Origin: Macrosoma leucophasiata
Lineage: Eukaryota; Arthropoda; Insecta; Lepidoptera; Hedylidae
DNA: 64,000 nucleotides
Assembly: GCA_036365455.1 (NCBI GenBank)
Contig: JAWQUS010000020.1
Location: 2,763,001-2,827,000, forward strand
Direction: 5' to 3'
Shown here: piece by piece, positions 42,713 to 53,448 of the stretch
Position numbering within the stretch: position 1 is the first letter of the stretch
How the letters are laid out: each line of letters opens with the position of its first letter
Notes under the pieces: generated by a model
Told to the model about the DNA's origin: nothing
Databases searched by the model: none
The model's input: only the letters and a program-made list of their open reading frames with translations
Position numbers and translations under genes: made by a program

Positions 42713-43468
42713 ATGGTTATGGCGCCTGCTCCTGCAACCCAACCGCCGCCTATCTACAGGTCAGTGGTAACCGGTGCCACCTTATCGACCCCAGCTAATG
42801 ACGGGTTGCCAAGAAGGAAATCACGCAGCGGGCGCCGACGCGATCGGAAGAAGAGGTCCCTGGCATCGGCGCTCGCAGCGCGACAAGAGGAAGACAGACG
42901 GGAGACAGCCGCCCAGCCAACTGAGGAATGGCAAGAGCGCCCCGTCCCCCTGGACATGGTCCCACCAGCACCGCATCTGCAAGGAACGAGGCCAACTGAC
43001 CCCGCCCCGCCGCAACAGGCGCACACGGCGTTAATTAACCCCAGGTCTAGGCTGGCTGATGCCGCCGGGCCTGCACTCACCGGCCAGAGAGATGCGCAAG
43101 AAGTTGCGGCGCCTCTGGCCCAAAATGTTTACCGCACCACCCAGGCATCACCGAGCACGAGGCGGTGGCAGCAGGGGGAGGTGAGTGTAACCGCCCGGGA
43201 GGCGGCACCTACAGGCACGCATTCAATGGCGCACGTGAACGGCACTGGGCTCGCGTATTCGATCACGCAAGCCGAGCAAGCGACCGCACCCCGGGGGGGG
43301 ATATCCGCCCCGCAAGGGCAATTAATGGAGCCGTCGGTATCCCAGTTGCTAGGAGTGTTTGTAAGCACCCTCACTGGGATCCTGACGGCGTACAATGCAG
43401 GACAGGATATTGTCCCCGCCTTGTTAGCAGGTTTGGCCGAGTTAAGACGTTACAGTGGTCCCGTGTAA
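42713..43468 (+). CDS. LINE L2 ORF1-like protein, probably N-terminally truncated
   Basis: 251 codons, proline/alanine/glutamine-rich with a strongly basic patch (residues 33-47, RRKSRSGRRRDRKKR), which fits an RNA-binding ORF1 protein. No CCHC knuckle or RRM is visible; Jockey-type ORF1 proteins normally have CCHC motifs. The start ATG is the first in the frame but may simply be the first surviving methionine after 5' truncation. Its stop (43466-43468) overlaps the opening of ORF2. Confidence 0.6.
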   Translation: MVMAPAPATQPPPIYRSVVTGATLSTPANDGLPRRKSRSGRRRDRKKRSLASALAARQEEDRRETAAQPTEEWQERPVPLDMVPPAPHLQGTRPTDPAPPQQAHTALINPRSRLADAAGPALTGQRDAQEVAAPLAQNVYRTTQASPSTRRWQQGEVSVTAREAAPTGTHSMAHVNGTGLAYSITQAEQATAPRGGISAPQGQLMEPSVSQLLGVFVSTLTGILTAYNAGQDIVPALLAGLAELRRYSGPV

Positions 43469-46217
43469 GCTGAGGATCCTGTATTGGAACCCAGGTGGGA
43501 TCACGGGTCACGTACGGGATCTCCGGGAACTCGCCCAGTCGCAGGATATTCATGTTATCCTCCTGGGCGAGACCAAGCTACGCCCCGAGCAGGAGCTCAG
43601 GGTGAACAACTACTTCGTGTACCGCCACGACGAGGTGTCACCGCGGGGCCCCGCTTATAGGGGCACTGCGGCACTTGTCAGGCGGGACATGGTGCACGAG
43701 GAGTTGGACACATTGCCTTTCGTGTCGACTCGCACAAAGGGAGTGCGACTCTACGCAGAGGGCACAGAGCTCCGTATCTTCGCGGCGTACCGCCCCCCAG
43801 GTGAGCGCTTCCACGCCGGGGACATCCGGACCATCCTCGGAGACAAGCCTACACTAGCCGTGGGTGATATGAACGCCAAGTATCCTACTTGGGGTTCTAA
43901 CGTTATCACTCCGGCCGGAAGGATGTTCTTCGAGGACAGCCAAAGGAATGGGTATGATGTGATAGGCCCCGATGCTCCAACACATATACCCACTTCACCT
44001 AGGTACCGACCTGATGTTCTTGACGTGGCATTCCATAAGGGAGTTCCATGCCCGGTCCATGTGGAGGTGTTGTATGATCTTACAACACAACATCTCCCCA
44101 TTTTGGTCACGCTCGCGCTGTCTACGGACTTCACGATCGCGCGCCCGCCACGCCGACGTATCGATTGGCTCACTTTCGAGCGAGCTATGAGCGAGTCAGA
44201 GCCAGTGGGCGCCTTGCACACCGCTGAGGATGTCGAGGCGGCAACCAGTCGCCTCACCGCCGAAATCCAAGCCGCACAAGAAGCGGCCACATCTACGAGA
44301 CCACCGACGCAGCGCAGGGCAGCCCTGCCTGTCTCGCTCCAGCGCAAGCTCCAGCGAAAGCGCAGCCTGCGCCGTCTATGGGCGCGCACGCGATGTCCAA
44401 CAGTGAAGCGTGACCTGAATCGCCTCGACGAGGCGATAAGTGTTGCGGTGAGTGCGTTTCGCGGAGACGGCTGGGAAAAGGTAATAGACCGGGCAGCCGT
44501 CAATGAAACAAGCCTGTACGCCCTCACCCGCACACTCACCAAGGAGGCGATCCCCGTATATCCACTTCTCGACAATGCCGGGAAGCGGTGTTACGGGGCC
44601 AAAGACCGGGCAGAAATACTGGCTAACTACCTGGAGGGCGTTTTCACCCCCCATCCCCCTTCGCAGGACCCTGCTATCGTCGAGCATTACGATGACTGCG
44701 AGCGCCGCGTTAGGGACTTACTGTCGGCCTCGCCCGTTCCGCTCCGGGGAGGCGATTTTATCTCCCCGTCTGAGCTGAGGAGGGCAGTCAGCTGGCTACA
44801 TCCAAGGAAAGCGCCAGGGCCTGACGGTATCCCAACCGCCGCGTTACAGCATCTGCCGTGGAGTAGCTTGGTATCCCTAACCAGGCTATTCAACGGCATC
44901 CTTCGCACGGGTCGCTTTCCCGAGCCCTGGAAGCTCGGGAAAATAATAGTTATCCCAAAGCCGGGTAAGGACCGCCGCCAAGCTTCTAGCTACCGCCCTA
45001 TAACACTGCTATCACACCTCGCCAAGCTGTTTGAGCGACTCCTGCTGCGGAGGCTGAAACCGCATCTCCCGTGCAGGGAGGAGCAATTCGGCTTCCGCGC
45101 GGGGCACTCGACCACGCTCCAGCTGGCGAGGGTGCTCCACTATCTCGCCGACGAGTACAACAAAGGCCGGTATTCGATTGGAGTCTTTCTCGATATCGAG
45201 AAGGCCTTCGATCGGGTTTGGCATGTTGGACTGTTGGCGAAGATAGAGATTCCATCGGGCCTGCATAGGGTGGTAGCGAGCTTCCTCGAGGGCCGGCGGT
45301 TTTACGTAACGGTGGAGGGAGCTGACTCAGCCGAACACCCGATCTGTGCAGGAGTACCACAGGGCAGCTGTCTGTCGCCGTCGTTGTATGCGGCGTACAC
45401 AGACGACATCCCAACCACACCGGATGTCATGCTAGCCCTGTTTGCCGACGATAGCGCATTCCTAACGTCGTCGCCCCGGCTGCATATCGCTCGCGAGCGT
45501 ATGCAACGTCTGCTAGATGTACTGCCTGAGTGGTTTGACAGGTGGCGGATGGCCGTCAATGTGGGTAAGACGGCCGCACTCCCAACAAGAGTAATCCGCT
45601 GCAAGCTGCCACCGCTCAGGCTTCGTGGAGAGGAGGTGCAGTGGCAGACAAAGGCTAAATACCTCGGGTGCATCATCGATCGGGCGCTGCGCATGACACC
45701 CACTGTGGATCACGTGGTGTGTCAGGCGGCTGCAGCGCGATCGATGTTGCGTCCGGTGTTGAACTCAAGACTGCCGCTGCGCACCAAGCTACGCCTGTAC
45801 AAAACGTACATCAGGTCAAGGCTGACGTACGCGGCGCCTGCGTGGTACGCATTATGCTCCGCGTCGCAGCAAAAGCGCCTTCAGACCCAGCAGAACGTGT
45901 GTCTCCGTCTAATTACCAACGCGGGGAGGTACGTTCGAAACGACGTCATAGCACGGGACCTGCGTGTGGAATCCGTGAGGGAGTTTGTGGCACGTCTTGC
46001 GCGCGGTATGTACGACCGCGCTGAGAACGGGCCGCACGAACACCTCCACGGGTTTGCCCCACTGCACTGTAGGCCTCCTGATGGGAGACCACTCCCACGC
46101 GAAATCCTCTCCTCTCCGGTAATAATTGGAGCACCCCGGGACGACGATGAAGAGGCTAGGTCCGCCCCGATCCCGCGCTTCGTGACCCGCAGCGCTAGCG
46201 AGTTTGACTCGGCCTGA
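43446..46217 (+). CDS. LINE L2 ORF2: endonuclease and reverse transcriptase
   Basis: Residues are numbered from the GTG at 43455; 920 codons without an internal stop. The EEP endonuclease occupies residues 5-220 (WNPGG at 11-15, GET with E39, VGDMNAKYPTW with D138/N140). Where most relatives have SDH, this copy has TQH (211-213), losing an aspartate normally needed for catalysis. Reverse transcriptase: KAPGPDGIP at 452-460, D580 in FLDIEKAFD, GVPQGS at 633-638 and FADD at 663-666. The frame opens at 43446 after a TAA, overlaps ORF1 by 23 bases, and has no ATG until residue 79. Coupled translation or reinitiation at a non-ATG codon is therefore inferred. The clade Jockey is from motif layout, not a tree. 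Confidence 0.9.
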   Translation, partial: DVTVVPCKLRILYWNPGGITGHVRDLRELAQSQDIHVILLGETKLRPEQELRVNNYFVYRHDEVSPRGPAYRGTAALVRRDMVHEELDTLPFVSTRTKGVRLYAEGTELRIFAAYRPPGERFHAGDIRTILGDKPTLAVGDMNAKYPTWGSNVITPAGRMFFEDSQRNGYDVIGPDAPTHIPTSPRYRPDVLDVAFHKGVPCPVHVEVLYDLTTQHLPILVTLALSTDFTIARPPRRRIDWLTFERAMSESEPVGALHTAEDVEAATSRLTAEIQAAQEAATSTRPPTQRRAALPVSLQRKLQRKRSLRRLWARTRCPTVKRDLNRLDEAISVAVSAFRGDGWEKVIDRAAVNETSLYALTRTLTKEAIPVYPLLDNAGKRCYGAKDRAEILANYLEGVFTPHPPSQDPAIVEHYDDCERRVRDLLSASPVPLRGGDFISPSELRRAVSWLHPRKAPGPDGIPTAALQHLPWSSLVSLTRLFNGILRTGRFPEPWKLGKIIVIPKPGKDRRQASSYRPITLLSHLAKLFERLLLRRLKPHLPCREEQFGFRAGHSTTLQLARVLHYLADEYNKGRYSIGVFLDIEKAFDRVWHVGLLAKIEIPSGLHRVVASFLEGRRFYVTVEGADSAEHPICAGVPQGSCLSPSLYAAYTDDIPTTPDVMLALFADDSAFLTSSPRLHIARERMQRLLDVLPEWFDRWRMAVNVGKTAALPTRVIRCKLPPLRLRGEEVQWQTKAKYLGCIIDRALRMTPTVDHVVCQAAAARSMLRPVLNSRLPLRTKLRLYKTYIRSRLTYAAPAWYALCSASQQKRLQTQQNVCLRLITNAGRYVRNDVIARDLRVESVREFVARLARGMYDRAENGPHEHLHGFAPLHCRPPDGRPLPREILSSPVIIGAPRDDDEEARSAPIPRFVTRSASEFDSA

Positions 46218-46248
46218 CCTGCTATAAGCGGGACCAAATCCCCAAAGT

Positions 46249-46265
46249 CCGGGTTCGAACCCCGG
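46249..46265 (+). promoter_or_regulatory. B-box-like palindrome in the LINE L2 3' region
   Basis: CCGGGTTCGAACCCCGG, 30 bases after the ORF2 stop, contains a perfect tRNA B-box (GGTTCGAACCC) in a self-complementary frame. No A-box at suitable spacing was found. Function unknown. Confidence 0.35.
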
Positions 46266-46623
46266 TCGAAGGAGATTCCTCCCCTGGGATGCGGCCGTAA
46301 GCCCAGCTAGAGCCAGTGGCACGGCTGCGTCGTTTAACTGTAGGCGCTGTCATCTTGGTGGGAGCGCTCACTACCCCTTGTTGTTGCGGTCGAGTGCCAG
46401 GTGAAACTGCTGCACCGATGCAACACCAAGAAGAGAAGGAGAAGAAGAAGTTGCGTCGCAGGGCCGGTCGATGAATGGTCGACACTTGCCCGCGACGCCA
46501 CCGTGGTCACTGGAGGCCGCTGCTGTCGAGACGACCGCAACTTGCGAGACGTCACGACGTCACCGAGCCACAGCGACGGCAGCAGAGGCAGGTATGCACG
46601 CCAGAAGGGAGTACAAGGAGGGG

Positions 46624-46815
46624 CAAAAAAAAATTGACATTAAAAAAAAAATAAAAATAAAAAAAAAAAAGAGGAAAAAAAAACATAATAAAAAAAAAAC
46701 AAAACGGGGAAAAAAAGGAGGAAAAAAAATTAAAAAATTACAAAAAAAAAAAATATAAAAAAAAATTATAAAAAAAAAATATATATATATATTATAAAAA
46801 ATAAAAAAAACAAAA
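46624..46815 (+). repeat. A-rich low-complexity segment in the LINE L2 3' region
   Basis: About 190 bases of A runs broken by T, G and C, followed by ordinary GC-rich sequence and a second short A run. The internal position is unusual for a poly-A tail. Confidence 0.85.
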
Positions 46816-47168
46816 TAAAGCCCCCACCCGTCTCTCGACTGACGATGCGTGCCTCCTCCACCGAAGCCCTTGAATCCCAGGGCACCCAACGCCGACCTGC
46901 ATGGCAGGCCAGAAGAAGCCGCAGCAGAGGGGGCCAGCCCCGGTGCTACATCCGCGCCGCGCGCTTCGCGCGCGCGACGATCAACTGACTGACCCCAAAA
47001 AAAATGAAGCAGGCCTGAATATTTTTATGAAAATAAAAGAACACCTAATTTCATTTAGCCCTAAAGTAGGGCAATAGAATTCGCAGCAACGGTGATCGTT
47101 TCGCCCTACTTTTATATTAAATTGGGTCATGTCATTTTTTTTCTCAGAAAAATATAATAAGCATTGAA

Positions 47169-47445
47169 GCATTACCTAATATACTTGCCGCTAAATGGTA
47201 GTGTTCAGCACTATAGTGTTCCGGTCAGGTGGTAACGTACGGCCCTGTAATTTACGGCACAGAGGCATAACACCTTAGGCTTCAGCAGTGGTAACGCATC
47301 TGCAATTTGACCGCTGGTCATTGTGTAAGTGTCTATAGACACCCACACAATGACCAGAGGTTAAATTCTGCAAGGTCTGCAGTCATCACTTAACATCCAT
47401 GTGAACTGCATGCTTTTTTGCCACTTCCATTACATTAAAAAAAAA
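47169..47445 (+). repeat. SINE-B copy with internal inverted duplication
   Basis: Near full-length. 47314-47357 contains a 22-bp imperfect zero-loop palindrome copied from the SINE itself. Confidence 0.8.
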
Positions 47446-47513
47446 GTTAATTGCAGTATATAACATTCTGCTGTGTCATGTAATTTATTTTGGAGAATGA
47501 ATGTGTGAGGAAA

Positions 47514-47647
47514 ATGTAGATGCGTTACCACTTCTGGGGCCTTAGATGTTATACCTCTGTGTCAGAAATTACAGGACCGTACATTACCACCTGACTGGCA
47601 CACGATAGTGCTGAACACTACCATTTAGCGGTAAGTATATTAGGTAA
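47514..47647 (-). repeat. SINE-B copy, partial
   Basis: Inverted head/middle portion from ATGTAGATGCGTTACC to ATATTAGGTAAC. Confidence 0.7.
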
Positions 47648-47655
47648 CCTTTTAA

Positions 47656-48297
47656 ATGCCTCGGTAGCCTAGTGGTAGCAGGCCACTTCTACTACGCTGC
47701 GGTCCTGGTTTCGATTCCAGGGTCGGGGGATATTAGAGATAAATCCTTTATCTCTGGTTTTATTGGAATTCTATTTTCCATTTTCTAAAAGTTTCCCAGT
47801 ATCCCAGTTAGATTAGTAACGTCTCCGGAAATGTCAATTGGCTCACCACTTGTACGTGTGATAAAACGTAACTGGCGAATCGCATGTATGCTTAACGTGA
47901 CCATTTTTATCGTAACTCAAAACGGGACATTCTCAAAATTAACCTTCAAGGATCTAGGGGGGGAAGATACTTATTAAGAAACTTCCAGCTATAACGCCCT
48001 TTAAGCATTGTTTTAAGTATCTTAGGTATCGATTGCTTTGGAGATAAATATAAATTATTAAAAAAAAAAAAATCGGATTGACGTTTACAGAATAACATCA
48101 GTTGGGTACCTACGCTAGTTTTCTATACATTTTTGGTAAGATAACCGATAACGGGACAGTTTCGCTCCTTAAAAGTTTTCCTGGGAAATCGGGGACGGGC
48201 TGCATGAAAACGGGACGTATGGTCACGTTATGTATGTTTGAATGCATGCATTTACCTTTGTCTATCCCTTTCTAGATTACAGGCGTGAAGTTACGTT
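47656..48297 (+). repeat. SINE-A copy split by T5
   Basis: The head and body run to 47892. The tail (TGTATGTTTGAATGCATGCA to GGCGTGAAGTTACG) resumes at 48231. Confidence 0.8.
47893..48230. mobile_element. T5 TIR element (8-bp TSD), nested in SINE-A
   Basis: 338 bases with perfect termini TAACGTGACCAT and ATGGTCACGTTA. TGTATGCT (47885-47892) and TGTATGTT (48231-48238) form an 8-bp target duplication with one mismatch, which points to a hAT-type element. Related copies at 34107 and 36507. No transposase. Confidence 0.85.
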
Positions 48298-48462
48298 AAA
48301 AATGTTGTATTATGCATTAGGCATGTCCGCTGTACACTTAACGTTGCAATGTGCATCGATTTCTGTGTCCTTTGATATGGTGTTTTATTATTTATGAATA
48401 TTAAAGCAATAAAAATACGTGTTTAAAATCTAAATATTGACTAAACATCCAGTTATTTGTGC

Positions 48463-50571
48463 GTTATATAGAATAGAATAGAAAATATTTTTATTTCGAA
48501 TAGATCTTTACAGATACTTTCAAAACGTCAATAAATTATAAACTACCTAGAGCGAATAACCATTACATATAGTAAAAGCAAAATCATATATTAATAGTAA
48601 ATTAAAAATTAAAATTTAAACTATTTGGTTATAACATAATAATCATAAAATTTTTCAATTCCTTCAATGATAATAAATGAAGAAAAAGAAAAACTTATTC
48701 GTCAAGATCAATGTTATTCACTTAGCAGAGTTCCAAGTGCAGTCACTACTGAGAAGAACTCCGCTACCCAACAAACTCAGTAAGAGCTCTTTTAAATGAG
48801 AGCTTAAATCTAGTACAAATTATCGTGAAAAATCAAATAATGTCAACGTCCATAGCATAGATGCAAATAAACTGCTATCTACTAAATGTGATGTAGCCCC
48901 TGCAAACCAGAACAGACCAGTCCCCACCAACAGCACCCGTTCACGAGTATGACGCATGTGACAGCCATTGCCCTCCTCGACCATTTTAGAGGGAAGTGAG
49001 CAACCCGCCACACGACGCCGCCAAAGGCAAAGACATTTAAGCGTGCATGACTGTTCCGGATATGCATACGGCAAAATAAAAGATGGAATTCATTTTCAGC
49101 CAGGGTATTCACATTATTCAACCCTTAACAATAGTAGATACTAATTACTGAATACACGAAATCACAGGATCATGAAATAGCCTGGCAGCGATCGCTATAA
49201 TCCCAAGACGTATTATCATTAAGATAATCACTGGTCTTATAGTAATTACATTTATATAAACGTTCTTTCATTACTTTCTTAAATTTATTGATCGATAGAC
49301 TTTGAACGTTTTTGGGGATTTGATTAAAGAACCGTATACATTGACCTCTAAAAGAATTACTGACCTTATTCAGCCGCGTTGCATGCATGGACAACTTGTA
49401 TTTGTTCCTAGTATGTATACTGTGATTGTTACCTATTGTAGGAAACTCATTAATGTTTTTACGGACATATAATACATTTTCATAAATGTATTGCGAAGCT
49501 ACAGTCAGAATATTTATTTCTTTAAATTTATCTCTAAGAGATACCCTCGGACTCAACCCGTAGATAGCCCGGACAGCTCTCTTTTGCAGTACAAAAATAG
49601 TGTTGACGTCGGCGGAATTTCCCCATAGCAAAATGCCATAGGACATTATACTGTGAAAATAACTAAAATAAACAAGGCGAGCCGTCTCGACGTCTGTTAA
49701 TAGTCTAATCTTTTTCACAGCAAATGCTGCCGAGCTAAGTCTATTAGCTAATTTGGCAATATGGGGACCCCATTGCAATTTCGCATCCACGGTAATGCCC
49801 AGAAATACCGTGGACTCTACGATCTCCAATACTTCCTCATTTATCTTAACATTGGTTTCAACCTGTTTTACGTTAGGAGTAGTAAATTTAATACATTTTG
49901 TCTTACTGCTATTTAACGAAAGGTTATTGGCGCTAAACCAATGTACTATATTAGAGAGAGTATTGTTTACACAACCAAAATCTACCTCCTGTCTTTTAAT
50001 TTTGAACACTAAAGAAGTATCATCAGCAAACAATACCATCTCTTGGCCATCATTGATAATGTAGGGTAAGTCATTAATATAGACTAAGAAAAGAAATGGC
50101 CCTAAAATAGAGCCCTGTGGGACCCCCATATCCATTGAAGTCCCGGGAGATCTTGTCCCATTTACATCAACACACATATTTCTATTGTTTAAATATGAAG
50201 TCATAAGCTCGAGAGCGGTATCTCGAAGGCCGTAGTGATATAACTTTCTGACCAATGTTTCATGCTGAAAGCAATCAACTTTAGATAAGTCACAGAATAC
50301 CCCTAGTGCATTATGTGATTTTTCCCAAGCTTCAAAAATGTGTTTGACAAGTTCAACACCTGCATCGGTAGTTGAACGACCCCTAGTAAATCCAAACTGT
50401 CGACAATGTAAAAGTTTATGATGGTTAAAGTGTGCAAGTAGTTGAATTAAAATAAGTTTTTCAAAAATTTTACTTAAGACAGGTAGTACAGAAATTGGTC
50501 TAAAATTTGTCGGGTCACTTGTACTACCAGATTTAAAAAGAGGAATCACTTTAGTATATAAAGTGAGATTC
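48463..50571 (-). mobile_element. LINE L3, 5'-truncated, with TSD
   Basis: Minus-strand element. Its 3' end is a TTCTA-type repeat (ATTTTCTATTCTATTC) rather than poly-A. ATTTGTGC at 48455-48462 and 50572-50579 forms an 8-bp target duplication. The element keeps the reverse transcriptase and C-terminal half of ORF2 plus about 0.7 kb of 3' untranslated sequence. The 3' untranslated part recurs inverted at 62273-62842. A Jockey-group or Daphne-like affinity is a guess. Confidence 0.9.
49170..50571 (-). pseudogene. LINE L3 reverse transcriptase, 5'-truncated
   Basis: The reading frame starts at an ATG at 50582, but its first three codons lie in the target duplication, so this is a chance start. 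Reverse transcriptase motifs: VIPLFKSGS at 12-20, FRPISVLP at 27-34, D98 in FCDLSK (with one residue missing against the usual SKAFDC), GVPQGS at 153-158, FADD at 185-188, and the C-terminal FRGQCIRFFNQIP. The endonuclease is absent. It ends normally at 49170 with no internal stop. Not able to mobilise itself. Confidence 0.88.
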
Positions 50572-50660
50572 ATTTGTGCCACTGCAAAAATTTTTATGTG
50601 TCCGTTTTGGCGATTTTAGAAGACTTTTACGGATCGTAGAGTTCCTTTGTAGGATCTATT

Positions 50661-50839
50661 CCAGTTAGATAGAAATAGGCCCCGTAAGAACTATCACAGA
50701 GACATAACGCCTTAGGTCTCAGGGGTGGCAACGCTTCTGCATTTTAACCTCTGGTTTTTATGAAGATGTCTTTAGGCTGCAGTCATCGCTTAACATCAAT
50801 ATGAGCGGCAGGCTTGTTTGCCACCATCCTTACATTAAA
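50661..50839 (+). repeat. SINE-B copy, 5'-truncated, diverged subfamily
   Basis: CCAGTTAGATAGAAATAGGC to CACCATCCTTACATTAAAAA. The tail closely matches the copy at 42228-42515. Confidence 0.75.
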
Positions 50840-50860
50840 AAAAATCAATAACTTATGCCT

Positions 50861-51052
50861 TGTGGGTGGCAACGCATCTGCATTTTGATCTCTGATTTTA
50901 TGTAAATGTCTATAACTGCAGATAGGTTCGGTTAGCGTGGTGCCGGTGGCGGTGGCAGTTATGCCTACGCGAGGGCGTAGGTACCACCGCATTACCTGAC
51001 ATACTCCCTAGATAGAATCATAGAATCCCTACACCGGAACTCTATCACCAGA
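50861..51052. repeat. SINE-B fragments, opposed
   Basis: 50861-50920 is a plus-strand middle piece. 50958-51052 is an inverted head piece with TATGCCTACGCGAGGGCGTAG, itself a small palindrome. Confidence 0.55.
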
Positions 51053-51090
51053 GAATTCTGAAAATGTCTTTACGATTAGAATTAGTAGAA

Positions 51091-51290
51091 CCGCTAAATG
51101 GTAGTGTTCAGCACTATCGTAATCCAGTCAGGTGGTAATGTACGGCCCTGTAATTTCCGGCACAGAGGCATAACACCTTAGGCCTTAGGAGTGGTCGACC
51201 ACTGGTCTTTGTGTGGGTGTCTATAGGCTGCAGTCATCACTTAACATCAATGTGAACTGCATGCTTGTTTACCACTTCCATTACATAAAA
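51091..51290 (+). repeat. SINE-B copy, 5'-truncated
   Basis: CCGCTAAATGGTAGTGTTCA to CCATTACATAAAAAA. Together with 80 bases of flank it is duplicated at 54040-54206. Confidence 0.8.
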
Positions 51291-51294
51291 AAGG

Positions 51295-52217
51295 AGTGAT
51301 TTTAATTTTGAGAGGTCTCGCAGCGCCAATTTAGTATTTTCATAGATCCTGCTTTGATCTAAAGTTGGGAATTTTTTTTTCCTTTTTTATTAATAAAATG
51401 TCGTCCACTTCACGGCAATATGCATAAAGACTGAAAAATCACGGCTGCCGTTGCGCACTAGACCAGCCAGATTTTAGTTGGTAACCTAGTGGATATATAT
51501 TCTCTAGATTATAAATATGCGTAAAATTAAGTTTTCAGCGTACCTGGATGAATGAAATGATTCTGTAGTGGGATCCTAACCTAAAATTAAGATTGAAATA
51601 AGTCTGCCGTAAGAGATGATAGTATTGCCCTGGCGCTGCTCGGTAAAGTAGACACTCATAGACTCTTTTTAATGTAGTTCATCACTCCTGAACTAAACTC
51701 AAAAAGGAGCTTAGTTCAGGAGTGGCAGCGAATTGACATTGAAATCTTTCTCATTTTGAAATCGGATTTGGAAATGTATGCTTATTGCCACCTCGTGACG
51801 TAAAGCTCATTCGGTCCTAGGGGCGTGGCTGATATTTGGGCTAAAAATAATATATAAACAGTATTCGAGTATATACAAATGTAATCAATAAAAGCTTTTA
51901 GAAATAGCATTAAAAGTCATCCCAAACTCCAATCCGTTGCTTGATCGATTTGCCTAATAATGTGAAGCTCACAAAGGTAGGTTGAGTAGGGTTACAAACA
52001 TATAACAATAACATAGTAGTAGGTGATAGATGAGAGGAAGTCAATCATCACAACATTTCGAGCAGATTTTTTTTGTCAAAAATAAAATTCTACTCGAAAT
52101 ATTAAAACCATTGCATATTAAGGATGACTTTGAAATAAAAAAATAAACCCGGTTGTTTTAACAAAAATTTATGTGATTATTGATGTCAAAAATCATTTTA
52201 TCTATACTTCCATATTA
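51295..52217. other. Unassigned interval
   Basis: Only a duplicated flank (51291-51372) and a hairpin with 14-bp arms (51683-51724) stand out. Confidence 0.4.
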
Positions 52218-52412
52218 ACCCTTGAAATATCCCACTGCTGGGCACTAGTCTCTCCCCCTTTTTGAGGGGAGGCCTGGAGCTTACTCCACCACGCTGCTCC
52301 AATGCGGGTTGGTAGAGATACGGGTTAGTGGCCAATCACTACATGGCTAACATGGCTTTTCGACTACTATCTATCGATAGCAACCGGGACCGACGGATTA
52401 ACGTGCCCTTTG
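52218..52412 (-). repeat. 5S-derived SINE, partial
   Basis: Inverted. Tail and body are present (CCCACTGCTGGGCAC, GGGGAGGCCTGGAGCTTACT). The 5S-like head is missing. Confidence 0.75.
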
Positions 52413-52427
52413 TGCATATGTACATAT

Positions 52428-52563
52428 TTTATTTATTTATTTAAACTTTATTGCCACAGTATAATACATGATGACAAATGGCGAACTTAACGCTAAAAGC
52501 GCTCTTTTCCAGTTAACCATCGGGAGTCTAGAGAGCTATATGAGCGGCACAACAGTTATGGGA
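52428..52563 (-). mobile_element. LINE L4 3' end fragment
   Basis: On the minus strand ends GAGCGCTTTTAGCGTTAAG, GTGGCAATAAAGTTTAAAT and an AAATA-type tail. Matches the split fragment at 59698-60036. Confidence 0.6.
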
Positions 52564-52564
52564 G

Positions 52565-53435
52565 AAAATTTAAAAACAAAAGTATTACATAAGCTTAATA
52601 AAATACATGATATATACATATATACCTATACATACATACTTATAGAGAAATTCATAAAAACTACATATACATAATACAGATACAATAATATAAGTTCTAA
52701 ACATATATATTATTATATAATAAAATATACTTACACATCAATAAATAAATATGCAATTTGGATGATGATTTCTGATAAGGATTCCCACTTAGGAATCACA
52801 CACATACTCGTATAATATTGCATGAATGACAAACATATTATATGTACATATTGCATGAATGACAAAGCTATGCCATAGCTATAGTTATCCGAACCATAGT
52901 TCCGATAAAAATGATGGGTAGTCGTGAACATTCAGTCATATATTACTAAGCTACGGCACCTGGTCCTGAACCTTCATGGGCGAGTCCGGCTCCTGGTTTT
53001 GGCAGTATGGTTGACAACCCTATGTACAGGCAATGGTAGTATCGGTGGGCGAGCGATCGATCTACTCGCGCATGTCTCCCGCGGCACTGCGTACATGACC
53101 TTTATGTACAACTTAACACGTGGAACATAAACGTATTTACCTGAAAGCGCTCAGGAATTTACTTATCTAATACTCACTACTCTGACTGGTGATTTATTTC
53201 AGCCGATTTCGTCATGGTGACTAAACTAACCAGATTACTCTTTATTGGACATAGTAAAATGTTCAGCAGTTGATGTAAGAACATGAATTTTGTTAAGTAG
53301 GAATAGAACAACTGGTGGTATTATCGCTAAAAAACAACTGTTTTAGAGGTAATTGTAAAAGAACTTATTGTATGTTTTTCCTATAGTGTGGAAATACCGT
53401 AGAGTATAGTCATATATAAATGAGTAAAGTACACT
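52565..53435. other. No recognisable feature
   Basis: AT-rich, with a short ACATAT-rich run (52605-52700). The 68-codon frame at 52924-53130 has no domain. Confidence 0.35.
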
Positions 53436-53448
53436 AATTACTGGGGTA

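Larger units (their letters stand above)
42671..47005 (+). mobile_element. LINE L2 (Jockey-type non-LTR retrotransposon)
   Basis: GC-rich element of about 4.3 kb: an incomplete or short ORF1, ORF2, a 3' region with an unusually long A-rich segment (46624-46815), a further GC-rich stretch, and a short final A run (46997-47004). The sharp GC contrast with its AT-rich surroundings supports these limits. The 5' end is likely truncated, since ORF1 lacks the usual zinc-knuckle region. Confidence 0.9.

Noticed and set aside
43751..44575. 274-codon minus-strand open frame
   Set aside because: Antisense to the endonuclease region of LINE L2 ORF2; arginine/serine-rich shadow typical of GC-rich coding DNA.
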